A stretch of 16,647 nt of DNA from Muribaculaceae bacterium (GTDB lineage: Bacteria > Bacteroidota > Bacteroidia > Bacteroidales > Muribaculaceae): the NCBI GenBank assembly GCA_024400895.1, contig JAKSMA010000022.1, positions 1 to 16,647 of the forward strand. Reading direction: 5' to 3'. The position numbers and the translations under genes were made by a program. Of the stretch, positions 1 through 7,189 are shown one piece after another. The notes under the pieces are model-generated. The model did no database searches, had not been told where the DNA came from, and was given only the letters and a program-made list of their open reading frames with translations. How positions within the stretch are numbered: the stretch's first letter is position 1; each line of letters opens with the position of its first letter.

Positions 1-997
1 CAAAGCAGCGTTGGAGAACGTCCAGAAGATGTTCGTGAAGAACTGTGGGATTACCATTCATATCAATGGTTTCTACATCCTGTAGCAGAGTGGCAACTGG
101 TTTGAAAACCACATTAAAGTAAATGTCTTCACCATTGCTTATACCACCTTGAATACCACCAGAATAGTTTGTTGTAGTTCTGATTCTATCTCCATCTTTC
201 ACAAAGCAATCAACCACTTCACTACCAAGATGATTTACAAAATCAAATCCTAAACCAAACTCAACTCCCTTAGCGGCATTAATCGACATCATAGCCATTG
301 ATAATTGGGCATTTAAACGAGAAAACACAGGTTCACCCAATCCAACGGGAACGCCTTTAATCACACATGACACTACCCCACCGACTGTATCGCCTTTGCT
401 TTTGGCATCAGTGATTACGGCAATCATTTTTTTAGCCGTTTCTGCATCTGGACATCGGGCAATATTATTGTCGACATTCGACAAGTCAAGCGATTTATAA
501 GGCGTTTTCAGTGATATTTTGGAAACTTGTGAAGTATAGGCTGTAACAGAAACACCCAGTTGTGATAGTGCCTGCATAGCAAATGCGCCAGCCACTACGC
601 GAGCTGCTGTTTCACGAGCAGAAGAGCGTCCACCACCGCGATAGTCGCGAATCCCATACTTGGTTTGATAAGTGAAATCGGCGTGTGAAGGGCGATAGCA
701 TTTTGCAATGTCGCTATAATCAGAAGAATGCTGATTGGTATTTCTTATAATAAATCCAATTGGAGTGCCTAAAGTGACACCTTCAAACACACCAGAAAGA
801 ATTTCAACCTTGTCAGCTTCATTTCTTGAAGTGGTTATAGCAGATTGACCTGGACGACGACGTGCCACTTGACGCTGAATCTCGTCAAAATCTATTTTCA
901 CGCCCGCAGGGAAGCCATCAATAACGCCCCCAATAGCAGGTCCATGCGATTCACCAAATGTGGTGACTGTAAGTATGTTACCAAACGTATTTTTCAT
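1..997 (-). CDS. aroC: Chorismate synthase, 3' end cut by window edge
   Basis: Catalyses the FMNH2-dependent conversion of 5-enolpyruvylshikimate-3-phosphate to chorismate, the last shared step of aromatic biosynthesis, in the cytoplasm. The frame is open from an ATG at 995-997 to the left edge (332 codons seen; the family is about 355-360). Visible family motifs are FGESHG near the N-terminus, [32 protein letters not shown] and [11 protein letters not shown]. It lies 16 bp downstream of ybaK on the same strand and has no promoter of its own that I can see, so it is probably co-transcribed with ybaK. The oddity is at the edge: after residues PTVLHE the expected GRHDPCV motif is absent and the last 10 or so codons look unrelated (see findings). 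Identity is secure; integrity of the C-terminus is not. Confidence 0.95.
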   Translation of the reverse strand, partial: MKNTFGNILTVTTFGESHGPAIGGVIDGFPAGVKIDFDEIQRQVARRRPGQSAITTSRNEADKVEILSGVFEGVTLGTPIGFIIRNTNQHSSDYSDIAKCYRPSHADFTYQTKYGIRDYRGGGRSSARETAARVVAGAFAMQALSQLGVSVTAYTSQVSKISLKTPYKSLDLSNVDNNIARCPDAETAKKMIAVITDAKSKGDTVGGVVSCVIKGVPVGLGEPVFSRLNAQLSMAMMSINAAKGVEFGLGFDFVNHLGSEVVDCFVKDGDRIRTTTNYSGGIQGGISNGEDIYFNVVFKPVATLLQDVETIDMNGNPTVLHEHLLDVLQRCF

Positions 998-1013
998 CTT
1001 TTGTTGAAGTTAA

Positions 1014-1499
1014 TTATTTGTTTGAAACCAAGTCACATTCCGTAGCACCTACATATTTCACAAGGTCTGCAGGATTGATTTTCAATTGCAAACCACGCAC
1101 ACCTGCACTCACATAGATATAGTCGAACAAGATGCAGGTTTCGTGAAAAAATGTAGGAAAGGGCTTCTTCATTCCAATAGGCGAACAGCCGCCACGAATA
1201 TATCCAGTTGTAGGGAGCAATTCTTTCATCGGAATCAAATCCACTTTCTTGTTTCCGGAAATTTTAGCAGCCTTTTTCAAATCCACTTCATCTTCTCCAG
1301 GAATAACGCAAACAAAATGCCCGGTTTTCTCTCCTCGAAGAATCAAAGTCTTGAAAACCTGTTGAATATCTTCGCCAAGTTGTTCTGCAATATGACCGGC
1401 ACCTAAATCGTTCTCATCCACAATATAAGGAATGAGTTCGTAATGAATTTTGGCTTGGTCGAGAAGCCTTGCAACATTGGTTTTAGCAATCTTTTTCAT
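1014..1499 (-). CDS. ybaK: YbaK/EbsC-family Cys-tRNA(Pro) deacylase
   Basis: A 161-residue cytoplasmic protein of the YbaK/ProX trans-editing family. Members hydrolyse Cys wrongly attached to tRNA(Pro) by ProRS. The sequence has the full-length family layout: VFKTLIL with the conserved active-site Lys near residue 50, VDLKKAAK in the middle, then GGCSPIGMKK and a C-terminal IYVSAGVRGLQL stretch. The ATG at 1497-1499 is preceded by a good Bacteroidota promoter. It is followed 16 bp later by aroC and is divergent from the thioredoxin-like gene. The family is clear. The exact editing substrate (Cys-tRNA(Pro) or another mischarged tRNA) is inferred from the family only. Confidence 0.93.
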   Translation of the reverse strand: MKKIAKTNVARLLDQAKIHYELIPYIVDENDLGAGHIAEQLGEDIQQVFKTLILRGEKTGHFVCVIPGEDEVDLKKAAKISGNKKVDLIPMKELLPTTGYIRGGCSPIGMKKPFPTFFHETCILFDYIYVSAGVRGLQLKINPADLVKYVGATECDLVSNK

Positions 1500-1519
1500 T
1501 ATTTAATGCTTTGAGAATA

Positions 1520-1551
1520 CAAATTTACTCGTTTTCTGCCTATATTTGCAA
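1520..1551 (-). promoter_or_regulatory. Promoter of ybaK-aroC (Bacteroidota type)
   Basis: On the minus strand TAAATTTG (1527-1520) matches the -7 consensus TAnnTTTG. A TTG at 1551-1549 lies 21 bp upstream, a normal -33 spacing. The box is about 20 bp before the ybaK ATG. Confidence 0.65.
1541..1548 (+). promoter_or_regulatory. -7 box for thioredoxin-like gene
   Basis: TATATTTG at 1541-1548 matches TAnnTTTG, 20 bp before the ATG at 1569. No good -33 TTG is seen at the usual distance. The place where one would sit is occupied by the -7 box of the divergent ybaK promoter. Confidence 0.5.
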
Positions 1552-1568
1552 CTTAAAATGTAATTTAA

Positions 1569-2249
1569 ATGAAGAAACGCCACATATTTAGCATCATTGC
1601 GGCTATTTGCATAACATATAGCCATGCCCAAAACTTCAACTTCAGCAATAAAAAAGAAGCTCTCAAAGCACTTGAAGAGGCCGAAGCCACATTAGGTAAT
1701 CCCCTTAGTGTGGATCACAATGAGGAGAAATTTGTTGAGCTATTAAAAGCTATCAGCAACAGCGAGGCATTGTCGGATACCGACAAAATGCGCCCAAAAT
1801 TGCTATTGGAAGAAGCTTTAAAGAATCATGTAGGCACAAAAGCTCACGATATAGAATACATCACTCCAGATGATAGCACGCATTATATCTCTGAAAGCCA
1901 AGTTCCTTTGACGCTGATTTACTTCAACGACCCAGATTGCGATGCCTGCGAAATGGTGAAAGAACGCCTCGATACATGTTCGATTCTAAAAACTATGGTT
2001 AAGGAACGTAAACTGCAAATCATCGGCATCTACACACTCAATGACGAACAATCATGGAGAAACACAAAATTCCCTAACTACATTATCAACGGATGGAACA
2101 GAAATCAAGAGATAGAATTTAAAGAGACTTATCTGTTACCAACACTTCCCCTATTCTATTTGTTGGATTCTGACAAAATAGTACTGCTAAAAGCCGAAGC
2201 AAGCCTCAGCAAAGTGTTAGATTACTTGCAAAGAGAAACAAGCAAATAA
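1569..2249 (+). CDS. Exported thioredoxin-like protein (DUF5106-like)
   Basis: A 226-residue protein with a signal peptide (MKKRH, a hydrophobic core, probable cleavage after SHA near residue 20). A mainly helical segment follows to about residue 100, then a thioredoxin fold. The fold carries DPDCDACEMVKERL with a CxxC pair at C124/C127, and LPTLPLFYLLD near residues 190-200 in the place of the cis-Pro strand. This layout resembles the DUF5106 plus thioredoxin-like proteins common in Bacteroidales, some of which are lipoproteins. Here there is no lipobox Cys, so the product is probably soluble in the periplasm. A likely role is thiol-disulfide exchange; no substrate can be named. Its 3' end overlaps the end of convergent tilS by 28 bp. 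Confidence 0.8.
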   Translation: MKKRHIFSIIAAICITYSHAQNFNFSNKKEALKALEEAEATLGNPLSVDHNEEKFVELLKAISNSEALSDTDKMRPKLLLEEALKNHVGTKAHDIEYITPDDSTHYISESQVPLTLIYFNDPDCDACEMVKERLDTCSILKTMVKERKLQIIGIYTLNDEQSWRNTKFPNYIINGWNRNQEIEFKETYLLPTLPLFYLLDSDKIVLLKAEASLSKVLDYLQRETSK

Positions 2250-3583
2250 GACTCATCTTCAACCTTCACTTTAAACAGTGATGAAGCTCGATAGCCAATT
2301 ACCCAAATAATCTGGCCGTCAGCCTCCATCACCCACGTCTCAGCCTTTTTTCTTTCACTCAATTTTAGGTCTGTAAACAAATCGCTTAATAGTTTCGAAC
2401 CATTCATCCCAAAAGGCTTAAATTTGTCGCCATTTTTCCATCTTCTAATCAAGACGTCTTTTGATTTAAGCACTTCAAGACTTAATGCAATTACGTCTTT
2501 TCCATTGCAAGATTCAAGACTATATTCCGTACGCAACACTTCTTTGATGTCAATTTCAATTGGGTAAGATATTTTGTTGCATTTCAAATTAATGCCGTAC
2601 GAACATTCAAGTTTTTCTTTATTGACAAAAACTTCAAGTTTTGCACGGTTTATGGTTAAAGTATGACTTGAAGAATAGAAGTGTTTCCCTACACCATTTT
2701 CCCCATCAATTGCTCTAAAAACATCACAACATTGAGCATGGTTGAAACCATCTGGTTTAAGAATTTCGAAAAGTAAAGTAGTGGAATTTACAAATTGCAA
2801 TAATTTTTCAATTTCAATATACAAAACATCCTCATCAAATTTACAAATACCATCTTTAACTTTCTGGAGAAATTCATCATACAGAGAGTTGCACGAACTC
2901 ACTTGACCGATAGTTTTGCAAAATTGGTCGAATGCGCCAGGAAAATGTTGCTCAATGGTGGGCAAAACGATATTTCTAAGTTTATTTCTCTTTACATCAT
3001 TTTTCTGGTTAGAAGAATCGGTCACAAACATCCACCCATTATCATCCAGATAATCAACAACTTCACCCCTTGATACGCACAATAATGGGCGCACTACAGC
3101 GCCATTTTTCGATGCGATTCCCGATAATCCATTAATTCCCGCCCCTCTCAAAGCGTTGAGAAAAAAAGTTTCCACATTATCATTTTGATGATGCGCCACC
3201 GCCAATTCACGACAGTCTTGTTCGCGAAGCAAAACCTTAAACCAAGCATATCTCAAATCACGGCATGCCATTTCGAGAGAAACACCATTTTCTTTCATAT
3301 AGGCAGGCACATCGAAATCTTTCACAAAAAGCGGAACGTCTAACTCTTTGCAAAGCGATATCACAAATTGCTCGTCACGCTCAGATTCATCGCCCCTTAA
3401 ATGGAAATTGCAGTGAGCGGCCTTGCACTCAAAGCCCAAAGCCAGAAGCACACGAAGCAAGGCTACAGAATCGGCACCTCCACTCAAAGCCACCAAAACT
3501 GCACGAGAGCCGCTCAAGAGGCGGTTTCTCTCGATAAAATCTTTTATCTTTTGTTCGAATTGTCGTGAATAATCAGTACTCAT
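2222..3583 (-). CDS. tilS: tRNA(Ile)-lysidine synthase
   Basis: Uses ATP and lysine to modify C34 of the AUA-reading tRNA(Ile) to lysidine, an essential step in bacteria using this tRNA. The protein has the PP-loop SGGADS at residues 34-39, HHQNDNVET and LRGAGINGLSGI in the catalytic domain, VTDSSN with KRNKLRN after it, and a C-terminal tRNA-binding region with RRWKNGDKFKPFGM. The frame extends 9 codons further upstream, but the -7 box lies inside that extension. The ATG at 3581-3583 is therefore the better start, giving 453 residues and a very short leader. It is divergent from pheS. The stop lies inside the thioredoxin-like gene's 3' end, so both transcripts must run antisense to each other there. 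Confidence 0.95.
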   Translation of the reverse strand: MSTDYSRQFEQKIKDFIERNRLLSGSRAVLVALSGGADSVALLRVLLALGFECKAAHCNFHLRGDESERDEQFVISLCKELDVPLFVKDFDVPAYMKENGVSLEMACRDLRYAWFKVLLREQDCRELAVAHHQNDNVETFFLNALRGAGINGLSGIASKNGAVVRPLLCVSRGEVVDYLDDNGWMFVTDSSNQKNDVKRNKLRNIVLPTIEQHFPGAFDQFCKTIGQVSSCNSLYDEFLQKVKDGICKFDEDVLYIEIEKLLQFVNSTTLLFEILKPDGFNHAQCCDVFRAIDGENGVGKHFYSSSHTLTINRAKLEVFVNKEKLECSYGINLKCNKISYPIEIDIKEVLRTEYSLESCNGKDVIALSLEVLKSKDVLIRRWKNGDKFKPFGMNGSKLLSDLFTDLKLSERKKAETWVMEADGQIIWVIGYRASSLFKVKVEDESYLLVSLCK

Positions 3584-3591
3584 AATAAATG

Positions 3592-3623
3592 CAAAGATAA
3601 TAAATACCATTGATTTTTGGCAA
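3592..3623 (-). promoter_or_regulatory. Promoter of tilS (Bacteroidota type)
   Basis: Minus strand TATCTTTG (3599-3592) matches TAnnTTTG, with TTG at 3623-3621, 21 bp upstream. The -7 box is only about 8 bp from the chosen ATG, so the transcript is nearly leaderless. Confidence 0.6.
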
Positions 3624-3673
3624 TGTGCGAGGCATTAGACTATTAAAAGTTTTTAGGATTGAGGGATTTTTTG

Positions 3674-3681
3674 TAATTTTG
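3674..3681 (+). promoter_or_regulatory. -7 box for pheS
   Basis: TAATTTTG at 3674-3681 fits TAnnTTTG and lies 23 bp before the pheS ATG. The upstream -33 element is not convincing. Together with the tilS promoter it makes a compact divergent promoter region. Confidence 0.5.
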
Positions 3682-3704
3682 CGTTAGAAACTACAATATT
3701 AGAT

Positions 3705-4742
3705 ATGTTAATCGACAAAATTAAAACTCTAAAAGAGCAAATCAACACGCTTCAAGCAGCCAACGAAGAAGCACTTGAAGCTTTGAGAATCAAATATCTC
3801 AGCAAAAAGGGCGAAGTTACTGCCCTTTTCAACGAATTCCGCAATGTGCCAGCAGACCAAAAGAAGGAATTCGGACAACGACTTAACGAACTTAAAACAC
3901 TCGCGACAGACAAATTGAATGAACTGCGCGAAGGTTTCAAGGCTCAAGCAAAAGAAGCCAATAAAATAGATATCACCCGTCCTGCAATGCCAGAGAAGCT
4001 TGGTACACGCCATCCTATTTCTCTCGTTCGCAAAGAAATTATCGATATCTTCTCACGCCTTGGTTTCACACTGGCTGACGGCCCTGAAGTGGAAGACGAC
4101 TGGCATGTGTTCAGCGCATTGAACTTTGCTGCCGACCACCCAGCTCGCGACATGCAAGACACCTTCTTCATCAATGCTGATGACAAGGACGTGAAGCGCA
4201 ATATCATTTTGCGCAGCCACACAAGTTCGGTGCAAGTTCGCACAATGGAAAAGAAGCAACCACCTATCCGCATTATCTGCCCAGGACGCGTATATCGCAA
4301 CGAGGCTATTACTGCACGTGCACACTGTTTCTTCCATCAAATTGAAGGTCTTTACATCGACAAGAACGTTACTTTTGCTGATTTGAAGCAAGTGTTGCTT
4401 AACTTTGCGCAAGAGCTTTTCGGCCCCGACACCAAGATTCGTTTGCGTCCAAGCTACTTCCCATTCACTGAACCAAGCGCAGAAATGGATGTTTCGTGTA
4501 TGCTTTGCGGTGGTGAAGGTTGCGGTTTCTGCAAGCACACCGGTTGGGTGGAAATCCTCGGTTGCGGCATGATTGACCCTAACGTGCTTGAAGCCAGCGG
4601 TATCGACAGCACTGCGTACAGCGGTTACGCCTTCCGTTTGGGTCTCGAACTTAGCGCCAATGTGAAATACCTGGTGACAGACTGGCGTATCTTTAGCGAA
4701 CACGATGTCCGCTTCCTCGATGAATTTGAAGCCGCTCACTAA
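3705..4742 (+). CDS. pheS: Phenylalanyl-tRNA synthetase alpha subunit, altered motif 3
   Basis: The catalytic alpha subunit of the alpha2-beta2 synthetase that charges tRNA(Phe); 345 residues is normal. Seen in order: an N-terminal coiled-coil (about 1-90), TRHPISLV, the GPEVEDDWHVFSALNF segment near 127-142, motif 2 with GRVYRNE (194-200) and HCFFHQIEGL, the FPFTEPSAEMD phenylalanine-pocket region (252-262), a CxxC...CxxC zinc-like stretch (265-276), and GCGMIDPNVLE. The specificity-pocket GYA is present at 307-309. Motif 3, normally GMGIERI or similar, reads RLGLELS at 311-317, so the class II Arg is replaced by Leu. pheT is not next to it; separation of pheS and pheT is common in Bacteroidota. 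A terminator follows directly. Confidence 0.95.
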   Translation: MLIDKIKTLKEQINTLQAANEEALEALRIKYLSKKGEVTALFNEFRNVPADQKKEFGQRLNELKTLATDKLNELREGFKAQAKEANKIDITRPAMPEKLGTRHPISLVRKEIIDIFSRLGFTLADGPEVEDDWHVFSALNFAADHPARDMQDTFFINADDKDVKRNIILRSHTSSVQVRTMEKKQPPIRIICPGRVYRNEAITARAHCFFHQIEGLYIDKNVTFADLKQVLLNFAQELFGPDTKIRLRPSYFPFTEPSAEMDVSCMLCGGEGCGFCKHTGWVEILGCGMIDPNVLEASGIDSTAYSGYAFRLGLELSANVKYLVTDWRIFSEHDVRFLDEFEAAH

Positions 4743-4798
4743 TAGTGAATCGGTCAATTCATTAATTTTTCGACTATAATTTAGTTCATACATACTAC

Positions 4799-4836
4799 AC
4801 TCCCGCCTATTTCAAATATGAGCGGGAGTTATTTTT
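4799..4836 (+). terminator. Rho-independent terminator after pheS
   Basis: A perfect 8-bp stem, ACTCCCGC (4799-4806) with GCGGGAGT (4822-4829), has a 15-nt loop and is followed by a T-rich run. It ends 6 bp before the nth ATG, so nth either depends on read-through or has an unrecognised promoter. Confidence 0.8.
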
Positions 4837-4842
4837 AAGAAT

Positions 4843-5475
4843 ATGACAATCAAAGAGAGATACGAAGCATGCCTCGCATACTGGATGAAGCAAAATCCAA
4901 ACCCAGGAACCGAGCTCAATTACAACAACAACTTTGAACTTCTCGTGGCTGTGATGCTATCGGCACAATGCACTGATAAACGTATCAACATGGTCACTCC
5001 CGCCTTGTTTGAAGCATATCCGACAGCAGAGGCAATGGCAAAGGCTTCGTTCGACGAAATTTTCAAATATGTGAAAAGTGTGTCATATCCCAATAGCAAG
5101 GCTCAGCATCTCTTGGACATGTCGAGAATGCTGATTGAAGAATTCAACGGCGAAATTCCAGAAACCATGGCAGAAATGACACGCTTGCCTGGTGTGGGCA
5201 GGAAAACTGCCAACGTGATGCTCGGACAAGCCTTCGGAAAGGCGGCTATCGCGGTCGACACACATGTGTTTCGCGTAGCCAACCGCATAGGATTAAGCAA
5301 TGGGAAAACGCCTTTGGAAGTGGAGAAATCACTCATGAAACACATTCCTGCCGACAAGCAATGGAAAGCTCACCACTGGATACTGCTTCATGGACGATAT
5401 ATTTGCAAAGCGCAAAAACCAGACTGCTTCAATTGTGAAATCAAGGAATATTGCAAGACCTATAACAAGAAATAG
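4843..5475 (+). CDS. nth: Endonuclease III
   Basis: A bifunctional DNA glycosylase/AP lyase of base-excision repair that removes oxidised pyrimidines. At 210 residues it is the usual length. The helix-hairpin-helix LPGVGRKTA carries the catalytic Lys at K121. VDTHVFRV carries the catalytic Asp at D139. The C-terminus has the [4Fe-4S] pattern C188-x6-C195-x2-C198-x5-C204. The start ATG sits just beyond the pheS terminator hairpin and no Shine-Dalgarno sequence is visible. All key residues are intact. No convincing terminator follows; the next 379 bp contain no recognisable gene. Confidence 0.97.
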   Translation: MTIKERYEACLAYWMKQNPNPGTELNYNNNFELLVAVMLSAQCTDKRINMVTPALFEAYPTAEAMAKASFDEIFKYVKSVSYPNSKAQHLLDMSRMLIEEFNGEIPETMAEMTRLPGVGRKTANVMLGQAFGKAAIAVDTHVFRVANRIGLSNGKTPLEVEKSLMKHIPADKQWKAHHWILLHGRYICKAQKPDCFNCEIKEYCKTYNKK

Positions 5476-5585
5476 GATTCAAACAAGCATACAATAACAG
5501 TTTAAACAACAACCGTTTATAGCTTCTAATCTTTGGTGATTCGGAAGACGCAATGCCATGAGGATATCACAAACCTTGACATCCC

Positions 5586-5757
5586 TAAACCAAGAAAGTT
5601 CATTTGATGCAAAAGGCAATCTTTTGTTTCTCACAGGCATGATTTGTGCTATCTTTCGCTCACATAAGAGCCCCTATGCTCGTTCTGGCATGGCACAAAT
5701 CCTGGCACTCTGATAACCAGAAATCTTATCCTTGCCCTAATGAACTTTCTGGGTTAA
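5586..5757. repeat. Long imperfect inverted repeat in a gene-free gap
   Basis: The gap 5476-5854 holds no gene I recognise. Within it, AGAAAGTTCATT (5593-5604) is perfectly inverted at 5739-5750, and nested inside, GATTTGTGC (5641-5649) is perfectly inverted at 5693-5701. The pairing extends outward through a TnAACC block to about 5586 and 5757. The sequence between the outer and inner arms is also roughly alignable, about two-thirds identical by eye, so the whole is a large hairpin about 170 bp long with a loop near 5650-5692. It could be a MITE-like remnant, a degenerate mobile-element end, or a structured RNA. No target-site duplication was established. Confidence 0.6.
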
Positions 5758-5780
5758 AAACAGGCGTAGTAGGTCCTCCC

Positions 5781-5813
5781 AAAAAACAATGGCGGCCATC
5801 TCGACCACCATTG
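5781..5813 (-). terminator. Strong terminator of the GH5 gene
   Basis: On the minus strand an 11-bp stem (5813-5803 with 5797-5787, two G-U pairs) has a 5-nt loop and is followed by six T (5786-5781). It lies about 40 bp past the GH5 stop codon. Confidence 0.85.
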
Positions 5814-5854
5814 CAGGATTTTAACAATACTATTACTGACTATCAAGAAAAGCG

Positions 5855-7006
5855 TTATTTAGTTTCCTTTCCCAACAATATATTTACAAGAGGGAGATCC
5901 TTGAAGGCGTGCTTTTTCTGGTCCCAAAAGCCAAAATCAGCATCATAGCACCAAGTGGCCCAGGCCACATGATTTTCATTAAACACAGAAATCATGTCAC
6001 GCGTCCAAGCATAAGCCAATTCTCTATCCACAGGCTCATATACGCCCCATTCGCCACAAAAGAGCTGAACGTCGTATTTCTTTGCCACTTCTATAGCATC
6101 ATTCATAAGGCTACGCAAAGAATCACGATTCCATTCCTTAGTATACTTCTCAATATCTTTCTTTATTTCTTCTGGAGCTTTTTCGAAATCCTCTTTAGAA
6201 ATCATCATCCCAGGATAAGAAATCTTACCAGTATACTTGCCTACAGGAGTCCATGGTGCTTTGTTGTGAGTCAGCACCATCGGCTCATACAAGTGGAAGC
6301 TGAGCACTATATTCTTGTCGCCTTCCGGAATTTTCAAATATTTAAATGTGTGAGTACCTTGCCAAAGATTAGAGCCGATGACAAGTGTGCGCTGAGGTTC
6401 CAGCTCGCGCAAATCCTTATGCACTTTGGCAATAAGCTTATTCCAGTCTTCGTGATTTTTTGCCACAGGTTCATTCATAAATTCATAAGCCACAGAATCG
6501 GTGCTAAAAGTCTTCAGCGAATCAGAAAGCTGATGCCACATGCCTATGAGTTGTTCCTGAGCCTTTTCCGAAGTAAACAATGTATTGGTGTCTTCTCCTT
6601 CGTTAACGGCATTAAAATTGTGAGAGCGAATAATGTGCAAATCTACAATGGCACGCAAATGATGCTTGGCACAGAGATTTAATACATTTCTCAAAAGCCC
6701 CCAAGCCTCTGGAAGTTTATTGCCTTTCTCATCCCAAAATTGAACTTCATCGATAGGAATACGCACAAAATCAAAGCCAAGACTGTCGAGACGAGCAATA
6801 TCATCTTCTTGGATATGCTTTGCACGCGCCTCTCCACGTTCGTCGCTTTGCGAGAGCCAATGACTCAAGTTAGTACCGCGTTGAATCTTGAAATTGTTGA
6901 CAACTGTAGTATCGGCAGCACTCGTGGCTCCATTGTTTGTTTTGCAGGAACCGACAGACAAAGCCGCCGCAACAAACGCAATAAGTGTAAATATAGTTTT
7001 TCTCAT
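5855..7006 (-). CDS. GH5-family glycoside hydrolase, lipoprotein
   Basis: A 383-residue retaining beta-glycoside hydrolase of family 5 (cellulase-like TIM barrel). The signal peptide ends in the lipobox VGSC with C21 as the lipid-anchored Cys. A Ser/Asp-rich linker leads to the barrel from about residue 40. Family residues visible are R82 in FVRIP, H124 in VDLHI, the acid/base E179 in MNEP, HLY at 238-240 and the nucleophile E319 in CGEWG, with AWATWCYD near 348-355. There is no SusC/SusD, sensor or other glycan gene beside it, so this is an isolated enzyme rather than part of a polysaccharide utilisation locus. It has its own promoter inside an inverted repeat and its own terminator. Substrate cannot be read from the sequence; cellulose, beta-glucan or mannan are all possible for GH5. 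Confidence 0.9.
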   Translation of the reverse strand: MRKTIFTLIAFVAAALSVGSCKTNNGATSAADTTVVNNFKIQRGTNLSHWLSQSDERGEARAKHIQEDDIARLDSLGFDFVRIPIDEVQFWDEKGNKLPEAWGLLRNVLNLCAKHHLRAIVDLHIIRSHNFNAVNEGEDTNTLFTSEKAQEQLIGMWHQLSDSLKTFSTDSVAYEFMNEPVAKNHEDWNKLIAKVHKDLRELEPQRTLVIGSNLWQGTHTFKYLKIPEGDKNIVLSFHLYEPMVLTHNKAPWTPVGKYTGKISYPGMMISKEDFEKAPEEIKKDIEKYTKEWNRDSLRSLMNDAIEVAKKYDVQLFCGEWGVYEPVDRELAYAWTRDMISVFNENHVAWATWCYDADFGFWDQKKHAFKDLPLVNILLGKETK

Positions 7007-7025
7007 CAGTTATAAAGTTGAATAC

Positions 7026-7064
7026 TGGTTATTTAATCGTTCCAAAATTAGTGGTAAATAACCA
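7026..7064. promoter_or_regulatory. Perfect 10-bp inverted repeat flanking the GH5 -7 box
   Basis: TGGTTATTTA (7026-7035) is perfectly inverted as TAAATAACCA (7055-7064). The arms start 29 bp apart, close to three helical turns, and the -7 box lies at the centre. This is the geometry of an operator for a dimeric or tetrameric regulator, although an AT-rich cruciform is an alternative. Confidence 0.5.
7043..7050 (-). promoter_or_regulatory. -7 box of GH5 gene
   Basis: Minus strand TAATTTTG (7050-7043) matches TAnnTTTG, about 36 bp before the GH5 ATG. A TTTTG further upstream is spaced about 24 bp away, slightly long for a -33 element. Confidence 0.5.
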
Positions 7065-7134
7065 AAAACTCTTTCAAAATTCTAACCAATGATAACAAGA
7101 TTATGATAAGTTGGCTATAATTAAGGAATTATGG

Positions 7135-7166
7135 AAGAAAAAAGAATCCACCATTTGGCGGATTCT
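7135..7166 (-). terminator. Terminator of outer-membrane protein gene
   Basis: On the minus strand AGAATCC (7166-7160) pairs with GGATTCT (7149-7143). Two more G-C pairs lie beyond one mismatch and the loop is about 4 nt. Six T follow. It lies about 25 bp after the stop codon of the beta-barrel gene. Confidence 0.85.
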
Positions 7167-7189
7167 ATGAAAATATTTTACGTTCATAA

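Noticed and set aside
2265..2284. Small inverted repeat near the tilS 3' end as a terminator
   Set aside because: The stem is short and inside tilS coding sequence, with no T-run on either strand.
4053..4793. 246-codon minus-strand frame opposite pheS
   Set aside because: Shadow of pheS; it would begin near the pheS terminator region and lacks any domain.
5610..5629. CAAAAG/CTTTTG hairpin as nth terminator
   Set aside because: The stem is only 6 AT-rich pairs, more than 130 bp past the stop, and lies within the larger inverted repeat.
5558..5713. 51-codon plus-strand frame beginning MRISQTL with natural-looking composition
   Set aside because: It lies across the long inverted repeat, has no promoter box, RBS or recognisable family; kept only as part of the repeat finding.
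5646..5948. Plus-strand open frame of 100 codons past nth
   Set aside because: It runs through the GH5 terminator hairpin and into the antisense of the GH5 3' end; no domain or start signal is visible.
5909..6682. 257-codon plus-strand frame opposite the GH5 gene
   Set aside because: Shadow of the GH5 coding strand, which has all catalytic residues intact.
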